NCBI RefSeq assembly: GCF_010728725.1
Contig: NZ_AP022606.1
Span: 372,001-436,000 of the forward strand
Direction: 5' to 3'
DNA from: Mycobacterium branderi
Lineage (GTDB): Bacteria; Actinomycetota; Actinomycetes; Mycobacteriales; Mycobacteriaceae
Length of the DNA stretch: 64,000 bases
In this document: piece by piece, positions 38,822-47,193 of the stretch
Layout of the letters: every line of letters starts with the position of its first letter
Numbering within the stretch: position 1 is the first letter of the stretch
The notes under the pieces: model-generated
The model's database searches: none
What the model was told of the DNA's origin: nothing
The model's input: the letters and a program-made list of their open reading frames with translations, nothing else
Position numbers and translations under genes: made by a program

Positions 38822-40279
38822 TTAGAAGTTCAAGCCCGAGAACATGATTCGGCCGGGGTCGTACTTTTGCCGCACCGCAGCGAGCCGGCCCAGGTTCGGG
38901 CCGAAGTATCGCGACGCGGGCTGGTTCGCCTCGAGGTAGTTCACATAGCCGCCGACCGAATACGGCCGCACCGCTTGGTGTGCGGTGCCCAGCCAGCCGG
39001 TAGCCGCCGAAGGGTCACCGGATGTCTCGACGTACCACTGGACCAGCGCGGACTGCCGCCGCCACGGGAACGCGGTGGCCGTCGGCGCCGCACTGGCGAG
39101 CGCGCCGTCGAGGGCATGCATGATCGCCAACATGCGGCCGGCGCCACGCGGAAACGCGTCGACCGCCGACGCGATCCCCTGCGCGGCGGCCGGCGTGATC
39201 GTCGTGAAAACATCGGACCCGCCGACATATCCCAGCGGCGACGGGTTGAGGTTGCCGACGGCCAGGTAGTTGACCAGGTCCAAGTAGTTGAAGGTGTGGT
39301 TCTCGATCCCGGTTGGTTGCATCCCAACGGCTTTGGTGATTGCGCCCGCCACGCTGCTGCCCGACCCTGCCGGGCAGGTGGCGAGGATACGACAGTGTGT
39401 GCCCATCGCGTCGACGGTGGCGTCGGCCAGCGCCCAGCTGCTTGCGTCGGCGGTCCGCAGCCAGTTCTGCCAACCGACCAGAACCTGCGCGAACGACTGC
39501 GGCGGGAAGTTGAGGTTCACCGCGTCGACGTCGCCGGCGGGGAACGTGGCGAAGGTCAACGACGTTGTCACGCCGAAGTTTCCGCCGCCGCCACCACGCA
39601 ACGCCCAAAACAGGTCAGGATTATCGGTGGGCGATGCGGTGACCGCCTGGCCGTTGGGCAGCACAACCGTCGCCGATCTCAGCGCGTCGCACATCAGGCC
39701 CGCGTGCCGGGACTGCGCACCGAGCCCGCCGCCCAGGGCGTGCCCCGAGGCGCCGACGGACGGGCACGTGCCGGTCGGGATTCCGCGGCCGGCCGCGGCC
39801 AGCGCCTGGTGTATCGCGTGCAAACTGGTCGCCGGCGTCACCGTGACCAACCCGGTTCCGGCGTCGTAGTTGATTCCGCCGGGCAGCTGACGCAGATCGA
39901 GGACCATCGCGCCGTTGGCCGTGGACGCCCCCACATAGGAGTGCCCACCCCCGCGCGGGGCGACCTTCAGGTTGTGGGCGGTGGCGAACGCCATTGCCTT
40001 CTGGACATCGGCCGCCGAGGAAGGAACAACGACGGCCGCGGGGGTCGAGTCGTTGTAGTTGGTGTTGAAAACCTGCTTGGCCGCGGCGAATTGGCCGCCG
40101 TCGCCCGGTGTGAGCACCTGCCCGCCGATAGCGGACGAAAGACCGCTCCAGCCAGCGGGATTCGGCTCCGCCCGGGCCCGCACCGGGCCGAATACCGCAC
40201 CGGCGGCCAATGCTCCGGCTGCACCGCGTAGAAATGTCTTGCGTGAGAACTCACGAGCCACCGCCGCATTGTCGACCAC
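38822..40279 (-). CDS. Berberine-bridge-type FAD-linked oxidase, exported
   Basis: This is a 485-aa VAO-family oxidase. The N-terminus SRKTFLRGAAGALAAG is an RK-type (near-canonical) Tat signal ending around residue 37. The FAD-binding domain has both bicovalent attachment residues: His of GGGHSYVG near 110 and Cys of GTCPSVGASGHALGGG near 168. The C-terminal BBE motif reads KYDPGRIMFS. Such enzymes oxidise carbohydrates or secondary metabolites. The substrate is unknown. Confidence 0.86.
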   Translation of the reverse strand: MVDNAAVAREFSRKTFLRGAAGALAAGAVFGPVRARAEPNPAGWSGLSSAIGGQVLTPGDGGQFAAAKQVFNTNYNDSTPAAVVVPSSAADVQKAMAFATAHNLKVAPRGGGHSYVGASTANGAMVLDLRQLPGGINYDAGTGLVTVTPATSLHAIHQALAAAGRGIPTGTCPSVGASGHALGGGLGAQSRHAGLMCDALRSATVVLPNGQAVTASPTDNPDLFWALRGGGGGNFGVTTSLTFATFPAGDVDAVNLNFPPQSFAQVLVGWQNWLRTADASSWALADATVDAMGTHCRILATCPAGSGSSVAGAITKAVGMQPTGIENHTFNYLDLVNYLAVGNLNPSPLGYVGGSDVFTTITPAAAQGIASAVDAFPRGAGRMLAIMHALDGALASAAPTATAFPWRRQSALVQWYVETSGDPSAATGWLGTAHQAVRPYSVGGYVNYLEANQPASRYFGPNLGRLAAVRQKYDPGRIMFSGLNF

Positions 40280-40420
40280 GGGACTGGCAAAAACCGGGCT
40301 GACGCATACCGTGTCAGGCGTGTCGGGCCAACCGTAGGCGAACCTTTACCTCGCCGTGTCGTAGACGTGATGCGGGTGACTCAGTGTTCGTTGGAACCCC
40401 TAACAGATGAGGAGCGCGAC

Positions 40421-40792
40421 ATGCGTCGCAATTGGACATCACCAGCAGCTGCCGCCGGCCTGCTTGCGGCGGCTGCGGCCATCGCGGCGCCGGCGCAAGC
40501 GGATTCGATCGACGAGTCATTTCTTTCGGCGCTGGGCGGCGCCGGGGTCAACTATCAGGACCCGGCGGGCACGGCCGCACTCGGCCAGTCGATTTGTCCG
40601 ATGCTGTCGCAGCCGGGCGGATCATTCGCTTCCGCCGCGTCGAGCGTGGTCGGCCACAACGGCATGTCGCCGGCCATGGCGCAGATGTTCACCAGCATCG
40701 CCATTTCCATGTATTGCCCGTCGATGATGGCGTCGATCGCCAACGGCCAGATGCCGAATCTGCCGCAGGTGCCGGGGATGCCCAATATCTAA
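40421..40792 (+). CDS. Small secreted DUF732-like protein
   Basis: The 123-aa protein has a signal peptide (about residues 1-29, cleaving after an AQA motif) and a small helical domain with two cysteines (SICPML near 61; MYCPSM near 104). The spacing and the FLSALGGAGVNYQDP start are typical of mycobacterial DUF732 secreted proteins, whose function is unknown. GAGGAG lies 7 nt before the ATG at 40421, which rules out the longer frame from 40367. Confidence 0.82.
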   Translation: MRRNWTSPAAAAGLLAAAAAIAAPAQADSIDESFLSALGGAGVNYQDPAGTAALGQSICPMLSQPGGSFASAASSVVGHNGMSPAMAQMFTSIAISMYCPSMMASIANGQMPNLPQVPGMPNI

Positions 40793-41070
40793 CGCGTGCC
40801 CAGCGGGTCGATCGTCGACGCGATGTAGACCATCGCCGTCGCCACCACCGCCGTCGTCGCGAAGTCAATTCCCTTGCTGCGCACCACCAGAAGACCCGCG
40901 CGGTCGTCGGATAGCACCAACCGCAGCACGGCGGCCGCCCCCACCCCGATACCGATCAGCAGCGCGCCGCGGCGCCAGAAGTTCAAGCCCGCCAACGTGA
41001 ATGCCGCCACGAAGATCAGCCCGACCGAGAGGATCGGCCACTGCGCCTGCAACCGTGCGCGCAGACTCAC
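40789..41070 (-). CDS. Small membrane protein, DUF3017-like
   Basis: The 93-aa protein has three hydrophobic helices (about 11-29, 33-52, 65-82). The GTG at 41070 overlaps the folD stop by 4 nt, so the two are coupled, as for Rv3356c-Rv3355c in M. tuberculosis. Function unknown. The 3' end overlaps the DUF732 gene by 4 nt. Confidence 0.8.
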   Translation of the reverse strand: MSLRARLQAQWPILSVGLIFVAAFTLAGLNFWRRGALLIGIGVGAAAVLRLVLSDDRAGLLVVRSKGIDFATTAVVATAMVYIASTIDPLGTR

Positions 41071-41915
41071 CGGGTGGCCTCGGCCAGTTCGACGACATTG
41101 GTCAGCAGAAATGCCCGGGTCAGCGGGCCAACCCCGCCGGGATTCGGCGACACGTGACCGGCCACCTCCCACACGTCCGGGTGCACGTCACCGACCAAGC
41201 CGTCGTCGGTGCGGCTGACGCCGACGTCGACGACGGCCGCGCCCGGGCGCACCATGTCGGCGGTCAACAGGTGCGGCACGCCCACACCGGCCACGACGAT
41301 GTCGGCTTGACGAGTCAACTTGGCCAGATCACGAGTTGCGGTGTGGCACAACGTCACTGTGGCATTCTCGGAGCGACGGGTGAGCAGCAGGCCCAACGGC
41401 CGGCCCACCGTCACACCGCGGCCGATCACCACCACGTGCGCCCCGGCGATCTCGACGTCGTAGCGGCGCAGCAGGTGCACGATGCCGCGAGGGGTGCATG
41501 GCAGCGGGCCCGGCGTGTTCAGTACCAGCCGGCCCAGATTGGTCGGATGCAGCCCGTCGGCGTCCTTACCCGGATCGACGCGTTCCAGGGCGGCGTTCTC
41601 GTCAAGATGCTTGGGCAGCGGCAACTGCACGATGTAGCCGGTGCACTCCGGGTTGTTGTTGAGCTCGTCGATGGTCTCGTCGAGCTTGGCCTGGCTGATG
41701 TCGGCGGGCAGGTCGCGGCGGATCGAGGTGATGCCGACCTTGGCGCAGTCGGCGTGTTTGCCGCGAACGTAGGCTTGTGACCCGGGATCGTCGCCGACCA
41801 GAATGGTGCCCAGCCCTGGTGTGCGGCCTTGCGCGGTCAGGGCGGCCACTCTTTGCTTGAGGTCGACGAAGATCTCGTCGCGTGTCGCCTTGCCGTCTAG
41901 CGTGATCGCACCCAC
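41067..41915 (-). CDS. folD: Methylenetetrahydrofolate dehydrogenase/cyclohydrolase
   Basis: The 282-aa bifunctional enzyme interconverts 5,10-methylene-THF, methenyl-THF and 10-formyl-THF with NADP. The catalytic lysine is in [12 protein letters not shown] near residue 54, [10 protein letters not shown] is near 99 and the dinucleotide motif [13 protein letters not shown] near 163. The GTG at 41915 gives the M. tuberculosis start ([14 protein letters not shown]). The frame stays open to 42461 only through the OYE gene on the other strand. Confidence 0.95.
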   Translation of the reverse strand: MGAITLDGKATRDEIFVDLKQRVAALTAQGRTPGLGTILVGDDPGSQAYVRGKHADCAKVGITSIRRDLPADISQAKLDETIDELNNNPECTGYIVQLPLPKHLDENAALERVDPGKDADGLHPTNLGRLVLNTPGPLPCTPRGIVHLLRRYDVEIAGAHVVVIGRGVTVGRPLGLLLTRRSENATVTLCHTATRDLAKLTRQADIVVAGVGVPHLLTADMVRPGAAVVDVGVSRTDDGLVGDVHPDVWEVAGHVSPNPGGVGPLTRAFLLTNVVELAEATR

Positions 41916-41942
41916 GCCTGACAGTGTGTCACGGCGCATAAG

Positions 41943-41948
41943 TACGCT
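41943..41948 (+). promoter_or_regulatory. -10 element, leaderless OYE-family gene
   Basis: TACGCT ends 6 nt before the ATG at 41955; no ribosome site is present. The gap to the divergent folD start is only 39 bp. Confidence 0.6.
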
Positions 41949-41954
41949 GCCCGT

Positions 41955-43142
41955 ATGTCTGCCGCCCCGGACGTGTTCGCCCCGGCCAAGCTCGGTCCGC
42001 TGACGCTGCGCAACCGCATCATCAAGGCCGCGACGTTCGAGGCCCGCACACCCGACGCGCTGGTGACCGACGACCTGATCGAATACCACCGGCTGCCGGC
42101 GGCCGGCGGTGTCGGAATGACGACGGTGGCCTACTGCGCGGTCTCCCCCGGCGGTCGCACGTCGGGCGACCAGATTTGGATGCGGCCGGAAGCCGTTGCC
42201 GGGCTGCGCCGGCTCACCGACGCCGTGCACGCCGAAGGCGCGGCGGTCAGCGCGCAGATCGGCCACGCCGGGCCGGTGGCCGACGCCCGCTCCAACAAGG
42301 CCACCGCGCTGGCGCCGGTGCGGTTCTTCAATCCGATCGGGATGCGGTTCGCCCGCAAGGCCACCCGCGACGACATCGACCACGTCATCGCCGCCCACGC
42401 CACCGCGGCGAAGCTGGCGATCGACGCCGGATTCGACGCAGTCGAAATCCATTTGGGCCACAACTATTTGGCGAGTTCATTTCTCAGCCCGCTGATCAAC
42501 CGCCGCGACGACGAATTCGGCGGATCGCTGGAGAACCGCGCCAAGGTCGCCCGCGGGCTGGTCCAGGCCGTGCGCCGCGCCGTCGAGGGCCAGATCGCCG
42601 TCACCGCCAAACTCAACATGGCCGACGGCGTGCGCGGGGGTATCACTGTCGAGGAGGCGCTGACCACCGCCAGATGGCTGCAGGACGACGGCGGGCTGGA
42701 CGCCATCGAGTTGACCGCGGGCAGTTCGCTGGTCAACCCGATGTATCTGTTTCGCGGCGATGCGCCGGTCAAGGAGTTCGCCGGTGCGTTCAAGCCGCCG
42801 CTGCGCTGGGGTATCCGGATGACCGGCCACAAGTTCCTGCGTGAATACCCCTACCGCGACGCCTATCTGCTGCGCGATGCCCGGTTGTTTCGCGCCGAGC
42901 TGACCATGCCGCTGATCCTGCTCGGCGGCATCACCAACCGCGAGTCGATGGAGCTGGCGATGGCCGAGGGCTTCGACTTCGTCGCGATGGCCCGTGCGTT
43001 GCTGGCCGAGCCGGATCTGGTCAACCGGATTCGCGACGAGCGCGACGTGCGCTCGGCGTGCATCCACTGCAACCGCTGCATGCCGACGATCTACAGCCGC
43101 ACCCGCTGCGTCGTCACCGGCGCACCGGACAGCGCTGCGTGA
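41955..43142 (+). CDS. Old yellow enzyme-family NADH:flavin oxidoreductase
   Basis: The 395-aa FMN-binding TIM barrel has the conserved [20 protein letters not shown] near residue 158, with [10 protein letters not shown] following, and an FMN-phosphate region [12 protein letters not shown] near 347. The tail CIHCNRCM near 362-370 resembles the cluster cysteines of longer DCR/TMADH relatives but no second domain follows, so a full Fe-S cluster is doubtful. It corresponds to Rv3359. The substrate is unknown; relatives reduce enones. Confidence 0.87.
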   Translation: MSAAPDVFAPAKLGPLTLRNRIIKAATFEARTPDALVTDDLIEYHRLPAAGGVGMTTVAYCAVSPGGRTSGDQIWMRPEAVAGLRRLTDAVHAEGAAVSAQIGHAGPVADARSNKATALAPVRFFNPIGMRFARKATRDDIDHVIAAHATAAKLAIDAGFDAVEIHLGHNYLASSFLSPLINRRDDEFGGSLENRAKVARGLVQAVRRAVEGQIAVTAKLNMADGVRGGITVEEALTTARWLQDDGGLDAIELTAGSSLVNPMYLFRGDAPVKEFAGAFKPPLRWGIRMTGHKFLREYPYRDAYLLRDARLFRAELTMPLILLGGITNRESMELAMAEGFDFVAMARALLAEPDLVNRIRDERDVRSACIHCNRCMPTIYSRTRCVVTGAPDSAA

Positions 43143-43202
43143 CGGCCGCGTCAAACCCGACTGCGCCACAATGGATACAGTCGGTTCGGTGAACCAACCA
43201 GC

Positions 43203-43208
43203 TACAGT
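43203..43208 (+). promoter_or_regulatory. -10 element deciding the ABC transporter start
   Basis: TACAGT ends 7 nt before the ATG at 43216. An earlier TACAGT at 43175-43180 is similarly spaced from a GTG at 43189, in another register, so two leaderless starts are conceivable. Homology favours 43216. Confidence 0.5.
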
Positions 43209-43215
43209 TGTCTCG

Positions 43216-45822
43216 ATGAGTCAAGCAGCACCGCCGGCGCTGACGGTTCGGTATGACGGATCCCAACGCACGTTCGCACCGGGCCATGACGTGGTTGTCG
43301 GACGCGACCTTCGCGCCGACATGCGCATCACCCACCCGCTGATTTCGCGTGCGCATCTGTTGCTGCGCTTCGACCAGGGCCGGTGGCTGGCGATCGACAA
43401 CGGTTCGCTGAACGGCACCTTCGTCAACGGCCGCCGCGTGCCCGTCGTCGACATCCACGACGGCCAGAGCATCAACATCGGCAATCCCGACGGGCCGCGG
43501 CTGACCTTCGAAGTCGGGCGGCATGCCGGAATGGCCGGCCGGCCACCGCGAACCGCGTCGATGCGCGTCGTGCAACCGTCCGCGGCCCCCCGCCCGTCGC
43601 ACCCGCAGCCGGCGCGCCAGCCGGGCGGGTCGTGGCCGTCGCAGCCGGCCCCGATGCGTCCCCACCCCCCGGGCAGCCACCCGCATACCGCGCCGGCGCC
43701 GCCACAGCCGATGTATCCGCCCAGCGGCGGACAGCGACCGGCGGCGGCATATCCAAGCAGCCCCCCGCCGCCTCCGAGCGTTCAGCCACAGACCCGGATG
43801 GCTCCCGCCCAAGCCAAGCCGCCCGAGGTGGGCAACCTGGCGACCAAAATGATCCAGGTCTTGCGCCCGTCGGCCGCGACGCCGGAGAAGCCGAGCGGGT
43901 CGCTGACCATCGGCCGCGCGACCGACAACGACATCGTCATCCAGGACGTGCTGGCGTCGCGCCATCACGCGTTCCTCGTGCCATCGCCACTGGGCACCGA
44001 GATCCGCGACGCACGCAGCATCAACGGAACGTTCGTCAACGGCGTGCGGGTCGGGTCCGCGGTGCTCAACGAGGGCGACGTGGTCACGATCGGCAACGTC
44101 GACCTGGTCTTCACCGACGGCACCCTGGTCCGCCAGACCGAGGCCGCGACGCGGACCGGCGGTCTCGAGGTCAACGGCGTGCACTTCAAGGTCGACGGCA
44201 AGCAGCTGATCGACAACATCTCGCTGACGGCTCGGCCCGGCACGCTGACCGCGATCATCGGCGGATCCGGCGCCGGCAAGACCACGCTGTCGCGGCTGAT
44301 CGCCGGCTACACCCGACCCAGCCAGGGCACGATCCTGTTCGAAGGGCACGACATCCATCGCGAGTACGCGACCATGCGCAGCCGGATCGGCATGGTCCCG
44401 CAGGACGACGTCGTGCACCGCCAGCTGACGGTCAACCAGGCGCTCGGCTATGCCGCCGAGCTGCGGCTCCCGCCGGACACCAGCAAAGAAGAACGCGCCC
44501 AGGTGGTAGCCGGGGTGCTCGAGGAGCTCGACCTGACCAAGCAGGCCGACACCCGCGTGGACAAACTCTCCGGCGGCCAGCGCAAACGCGCGTCGGTCGC
44601 GCTGGAGCTGCTCACCCAGCCGTCGCTGCTGCTGCTCGACGAGCCGACCTCCGGCCTTGACCCGGCGCTGGACCGCCAGGTCATGTTGATGCTGCGGCAG
44701 CTGGCCGACGCCGGCCGCACCGTGCTGGTCGTCACCCACTCCGTGTCCTACCTCGACGTGTGCGACCAGATCTTGCTGGTGGCCCCCGGCGGAAAGACGG
44801 CGTTCTGCGGTCCGCCCAGCCAAGTCGAATCGGCCTTTGGTACCCGGAACTGGGCGGAAATCTTCGCCAGCGTGGGCGCGGACCCCGACGAGGCCAACCG
44901 GCGCTTCATGGAGCGGGAGGGCCGGCGTCCCGAACAGCCGCTGCGAGCCACCACCACCGAGCCCGGGGACTTGGGCGAGCCGGTGCACACCGACAGGTTG
45001 CGCCAGCTGTCCACGATCGCCCGACGGCAGGTCCGGCTCGTCCTTTCCGACCGTGGCTACACGGTGTTCCTGGCGGTATTGCCGTTCCTGATGGGCGCGT
45101 TGGCGCTGACCGTGAAAGGGCCAAAACCGGGACTCGGTGTCGCCGACCCACAGGGGCCCGCACCCACCGAGCCCCAGTACATCATGGTGCTGCTCTGCAT
45201 CGGGGCTGTCTTCATGGGCACCGCGCTGACGATCCGTGACCTGATCGGCGAGCGCCCGATCTTCCGCCGGGAACAGGCGGTGGGCCTGTCCACCACGGCC
45301 TACCTGCTGGCCAAGGTCGTCGTCTTCTCCATTTTCGCGACCATCCAGGCAGCGATTGCGACCATCATCGTCAGACTCGGCAAGGGGGCGCCCACCGCGC
45401 ATCCGCCGTTTTTCGACAATTCGACGTTCTCGCTCTTCCTGACCGTCGCGGCAACCTGTGTCGCGTCGGCTATGCTCGGCCTGCTGCTGTCGGCGCTCGC
45501 CCAATCCAACGAGCAGATCATGCCGCTGCTGGTGGTGTCGATCATGTCGCAGCTGGTGCTCTGCGGCGGGATGGGGATCCCGGTCACCGGCCGGTTCGGG
45601 CTCAACCAGCTGTCCTTTGTCACGCCGGGACGGTGGGGATTCGCCGCCGGGGCGTCGTCGATCGACTTCCCGAGCCTGGTTAAAGTCCCGCAAATCCCGA
45701 CCAACGACCGCTGGTGGCAACACACCAAGCACATCTACGTGATCGACATGGCGATGCTGGCGGCGTTGTCGATCGCCTACACCGTTTACATCCGCTGGCA
45801 CATCCGGCTCAAGCGGAAATAG
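43216..45822 (+). CDS. FHA-FHA-ABC transporter (Rv1747-like)
   Basis: In this 868-aa protein two FHA phosphothreonine-binding domains (about residues 25-100, with SRAH and NGTFVNG; and 228-300, with SRHH and the same NGTFVNG) flank a Pro-rich linker (110-200). The ABC ATPase has Walker A GGSGAGKTT at 349-357, LSGGQ at 451-455 and LLLLDEP near 471-477. A six-helix ABC-2 membrane domain forms the last 210 residues. In M. tuberculosis, Rv1747 exports cell-envelope glycolipid precursors and is phosphorylated by PknF. Here the gene is at a different locus and no kinase is adjacent. Confidence 0.93.
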   Translation: MSQAAPPALTVRYDGSQRTFAPGHDVVVGRDLRADMRITHPLISRAHLLLRFDQGRWLAIDNGSLNGTFVNGRRVPVVDIHDGQSINIGNPDGPRLTFEVGRHAGMAGRPPRTASMRVVQPSAAPRPSHPQPARQPGGSWPSQPAPMRPHPPGSHPHTAPAPPQPMYPPSGGQRPAAAYPSSPPPPPSVQPQTRMAPAQAKPPEVGNLATKMIQVLRPSAATPEKPSGSLTIGRATDNDIVIQDVLASRHHAFLVPSPLGTEIRDARSINGTFVNGVRVGSAVLNEGDVVTIGNVDLVFTDGTLVRQTEAATRTGGLEVNGVHFKVDGKQLIDNISLTARPGTLTAIIGGSGAGKTTLSRLIAGYTRPSQGTILFEGHDIHREYATMRSRIGMVPQDDVVHRQLTVNQALGYAAELRLPPDTSKEERAQVVAGVLEELDLTKQADTRVDKLSGGQRKRASVALELLTQPSLLLLDEPTSGLDPALDRQVMLMLRQLADAGRTVLVVTHSVSYLDVCDQILLVAPGGKTAFCGPPSQVESAFGTRNWAEIFASVGADPDEANRRFMEREGRRPEQPLRATTTEPGDLGEPVHTDRLRQLSTIARRQVRLVLSDRGYTVFLAVLPFLMGALALTVKGPKPGLGVADPQGPAPTEPQYIMVLLCIGAVFMGTALTIRDLIGERPIFRREQAVGLSTTAYLLAKVVVFSIFATIQAAIATIIVRLGKGAPTAHPPFFDNSTFSLFLTVAATCVASAMLGLLLSALAQSNEQIMPLLVVSIMSQLVLCGGMGIPVTGRFGLNQLSFVTPGRWGFAAGASSIDFPSLVKVPQIPTNDRWWQHTKHIYVIDMAMLAALSIAYTVYIRWHIRLKRK

Positions 45823-45825
45823 CCC

Positions 45826-46407
45826 TCAGCCGCCGGCCGGTTCCAGGGTTGCCAGCGCGTATTCGCTGATGGCGATCAGCGCGTCGGTGGCCGACCGGCG
45901 ATCGCGGGCATCGATGTTGATGATCGGGATGTGCTCGGGCAACGTCAGCGCCTTGCGCACCTCGGCAACGGGATACCTTGGGGCGCCCTCGAATTCGTTG
46001 ACCGCGATCAGGAACGGCAGGTTGCGATGCTCGAAGAAGTCGACGGCGGCGAAGCTGTCCTGCAGACGACGGCAGTCGACCAGGATGATCGCGCCGATGG
46101 CGCCGCGCACCAGGTCGTCCCACATGAACCAGAAGCGCCGCTGCCCCGGCGTGCCGAACAGATAGAGCACCAGATCCTCATAGAGGGTGATCCGGCCGAA
46201 GTCCATTGCCACCGTGGTGGTCCGCTTGTCGGGGGTGGCCTCGAGCATGTCCACCCCGGCGGACGCATCGGTGACCATCGCCTCGGTGCGCAGCGGCATG
46301 ATTTCCGACACCGCGCCCACAAAGGTCGTCTTGCCGGCGCCGAACCCGCCCGCGATGACGATCTTCGTCGAGGCGGTCTCCCGCGTCTCAGAGCGCTCGT
46401 AAGCCAC
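45826..46407 (-). CDS. Small GTPase of the conservon operon (Rv3362c/MfpB-like)
   Basis: The 193-aa GTPase has P-loop GGFGAGKTT near residue 20, switch region DFGRITL near 69, LFGTPGQRRFWF near 83 in place of DxxG, and NEFEGA near 137 where NKxD normally stands. This pattern marks the Roc/CvnD family. It is the last gene of a four-gene operon and overlaps the DUF742 gene by 20 nt. In relatives, a pentapeptide-repeat mfpA follows; here the next gene, 3 bp away, is the convergent ABC transporter. Confidence 0.92.
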   Translation of the reverse strand: MAYERSETRETASTKIVIAGGFGAGKTTFVGAVSEIMPLRTEAMVTDASAGVDMLEATPDKRTTTVAMDFGRITLYEDLVLYLFGTPGQRRFWFMWDDLVRGAIGAIILVDCRRLQDSFAAVDFFEHRNLPFLIAVNEFEGAPRYPVAEVRKALTLPEHIPIINIDARDRRSATDALIAISEYALATLEPAGG

Positions 46408-46759
46408 GCAGCGTCCTTCCTATGAGTTCGCGGCGTTCATCGCGGGTCGAACGCTCAGTCAAAGTCCGGCTCACCTGAAGGTAGCCCGAAGTCACCAAGT
46501 CGCCGACCAGGACGCGCGTAACCCCCAGCGGCAAATCCAGCCGGGCCGAGATCTCGGCGACCGACGGACTTTTGATGCACAGCTGGACGATCTTGCCTCG
46601 CAAGTCACTGGCAGGCCATTTGTGAAACAGCGCCGACTGCAGCGTCTGCACCGGCGCCTCCATGGGCAGGTCGACGGTGGTGTCGGTCCGTCCGGCCGTG
46701 AGGGTGTACGGGCGGACAAGGCTCGCTTCAGTTGCGGGCGGCGGCTCGGGTCTTTCCAT
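46388..46759 (-). CDS. DUF742 conservon protein (Rv3363c-like)
   Basis: The 123-aa protein of the DUF742 family has a winged-helix-like core with VRPYTLTAGRT near 15, EISARLDLPLGVTRVLVGDLVTSG near 70 and GLRAL at the end. In conservons this protein is thought to link the sensor kinase and GTPase. It starts 17 nt after the roadblock gene ends and overlaps the GTPase gene. Confidence 0.9.
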   Translation of the reverse strand: MERPEPPPATEASLVRPYTLTAGRTDTTVDLPMEAPVQTLQSALFHKWPASDLRGKIVQLCIKSPSVAEISARLDLPLGVTRVLVGDLVTSGYLQVSRTLTERSTRDERRELIGRTLRGLRAL

Positions 46760-46776
46760 CGCGGCTCACGAGTGCT

Positions 46777-47193
46777 TCACGAGGGTTGCGGGGCTCGCCG
46801 GGACGACTGCACGACGCCGCCCACCCGTTCGACAAGGACCGCCATTTCGTATCCGATCTGGCCGATATCGCACGACGTCGCGGCCAGCGTGGCCAGATGC
46901 GAGCCGTCGCCGACGCGCATCAGCAGCAGATAGCCGTTCTGCATTTCCACCACCGACTGCAGCACCTGGCCGCCGTCGAACAGCTGCGCGGCGCCGGTGG
47001 CCAGGCTGGCAAGGCCGGATGCCACCGCGGCCAGCTGGTCGGCCCGCTCGCGCGGCAGATGCTCACTGGCGGCCATCAGCAGCCCGTCGACGGACACCAG
47101 CACCGCATGTGACACCCCGGGCACTTCGCGGGCGAAGTTCGACACCAGCCAGTCCAGCGAGTTGTCGTGGGACTGGCGTGACGGATAGCTCAT
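46777..47193 (-). CDS. Roadblock/LC7 conservon protein (Rv3364c-like)
   Basis: The 138-aa protein has the roadblock fold with [29 protein letters not shown] near residue 13-41. Roadblock proteins act as GTPase-activating or scaffold partners of Ras-like GTPases. The M. tuberculosis orthologue has been reported as a secreted protease inhibitor, but I see no signal peptide. It overlaps the kinase stop by 4 nt. Confidence 0.92.
   Translation of the reverse strand: MSYPSRQSHDNSLDWLVSNFAREVPGVSHAVLVSVDGLLMAASEHLPRERADQLAAVASGLASLATGAAQLFDGGQVLQSVVEMQNGYLLLMRVGDGSHLATLAATSCDIGQIGYEMAVLVERVGGVVQSSRRAPQPS

Noticed and set aside
41916..42461. N-terminal extension of folD
   Set aside because: The frame is open only because it mirrors the OYE gene. 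Homology to FolD begins at the GTG at 41915.
43114..45801. 895-codon open frame antisense to the FHA-ABC transporter; similar long antisense frames at 12474-14159, 61840-63309 and 9738-10521
   Set aside because: They are low-complexity His/Arg/Gly/Val translations opposite well-recognised genes, a normal result of high GC at third positions. None has a family motif or ribosome site.
47089..47114. ECF41-like motif on the minus strand (TGTCACA then CGTC)
   Set aside because: The spacer is 15 rather than 16 bp and the site is inside the roadblock coding sequence.
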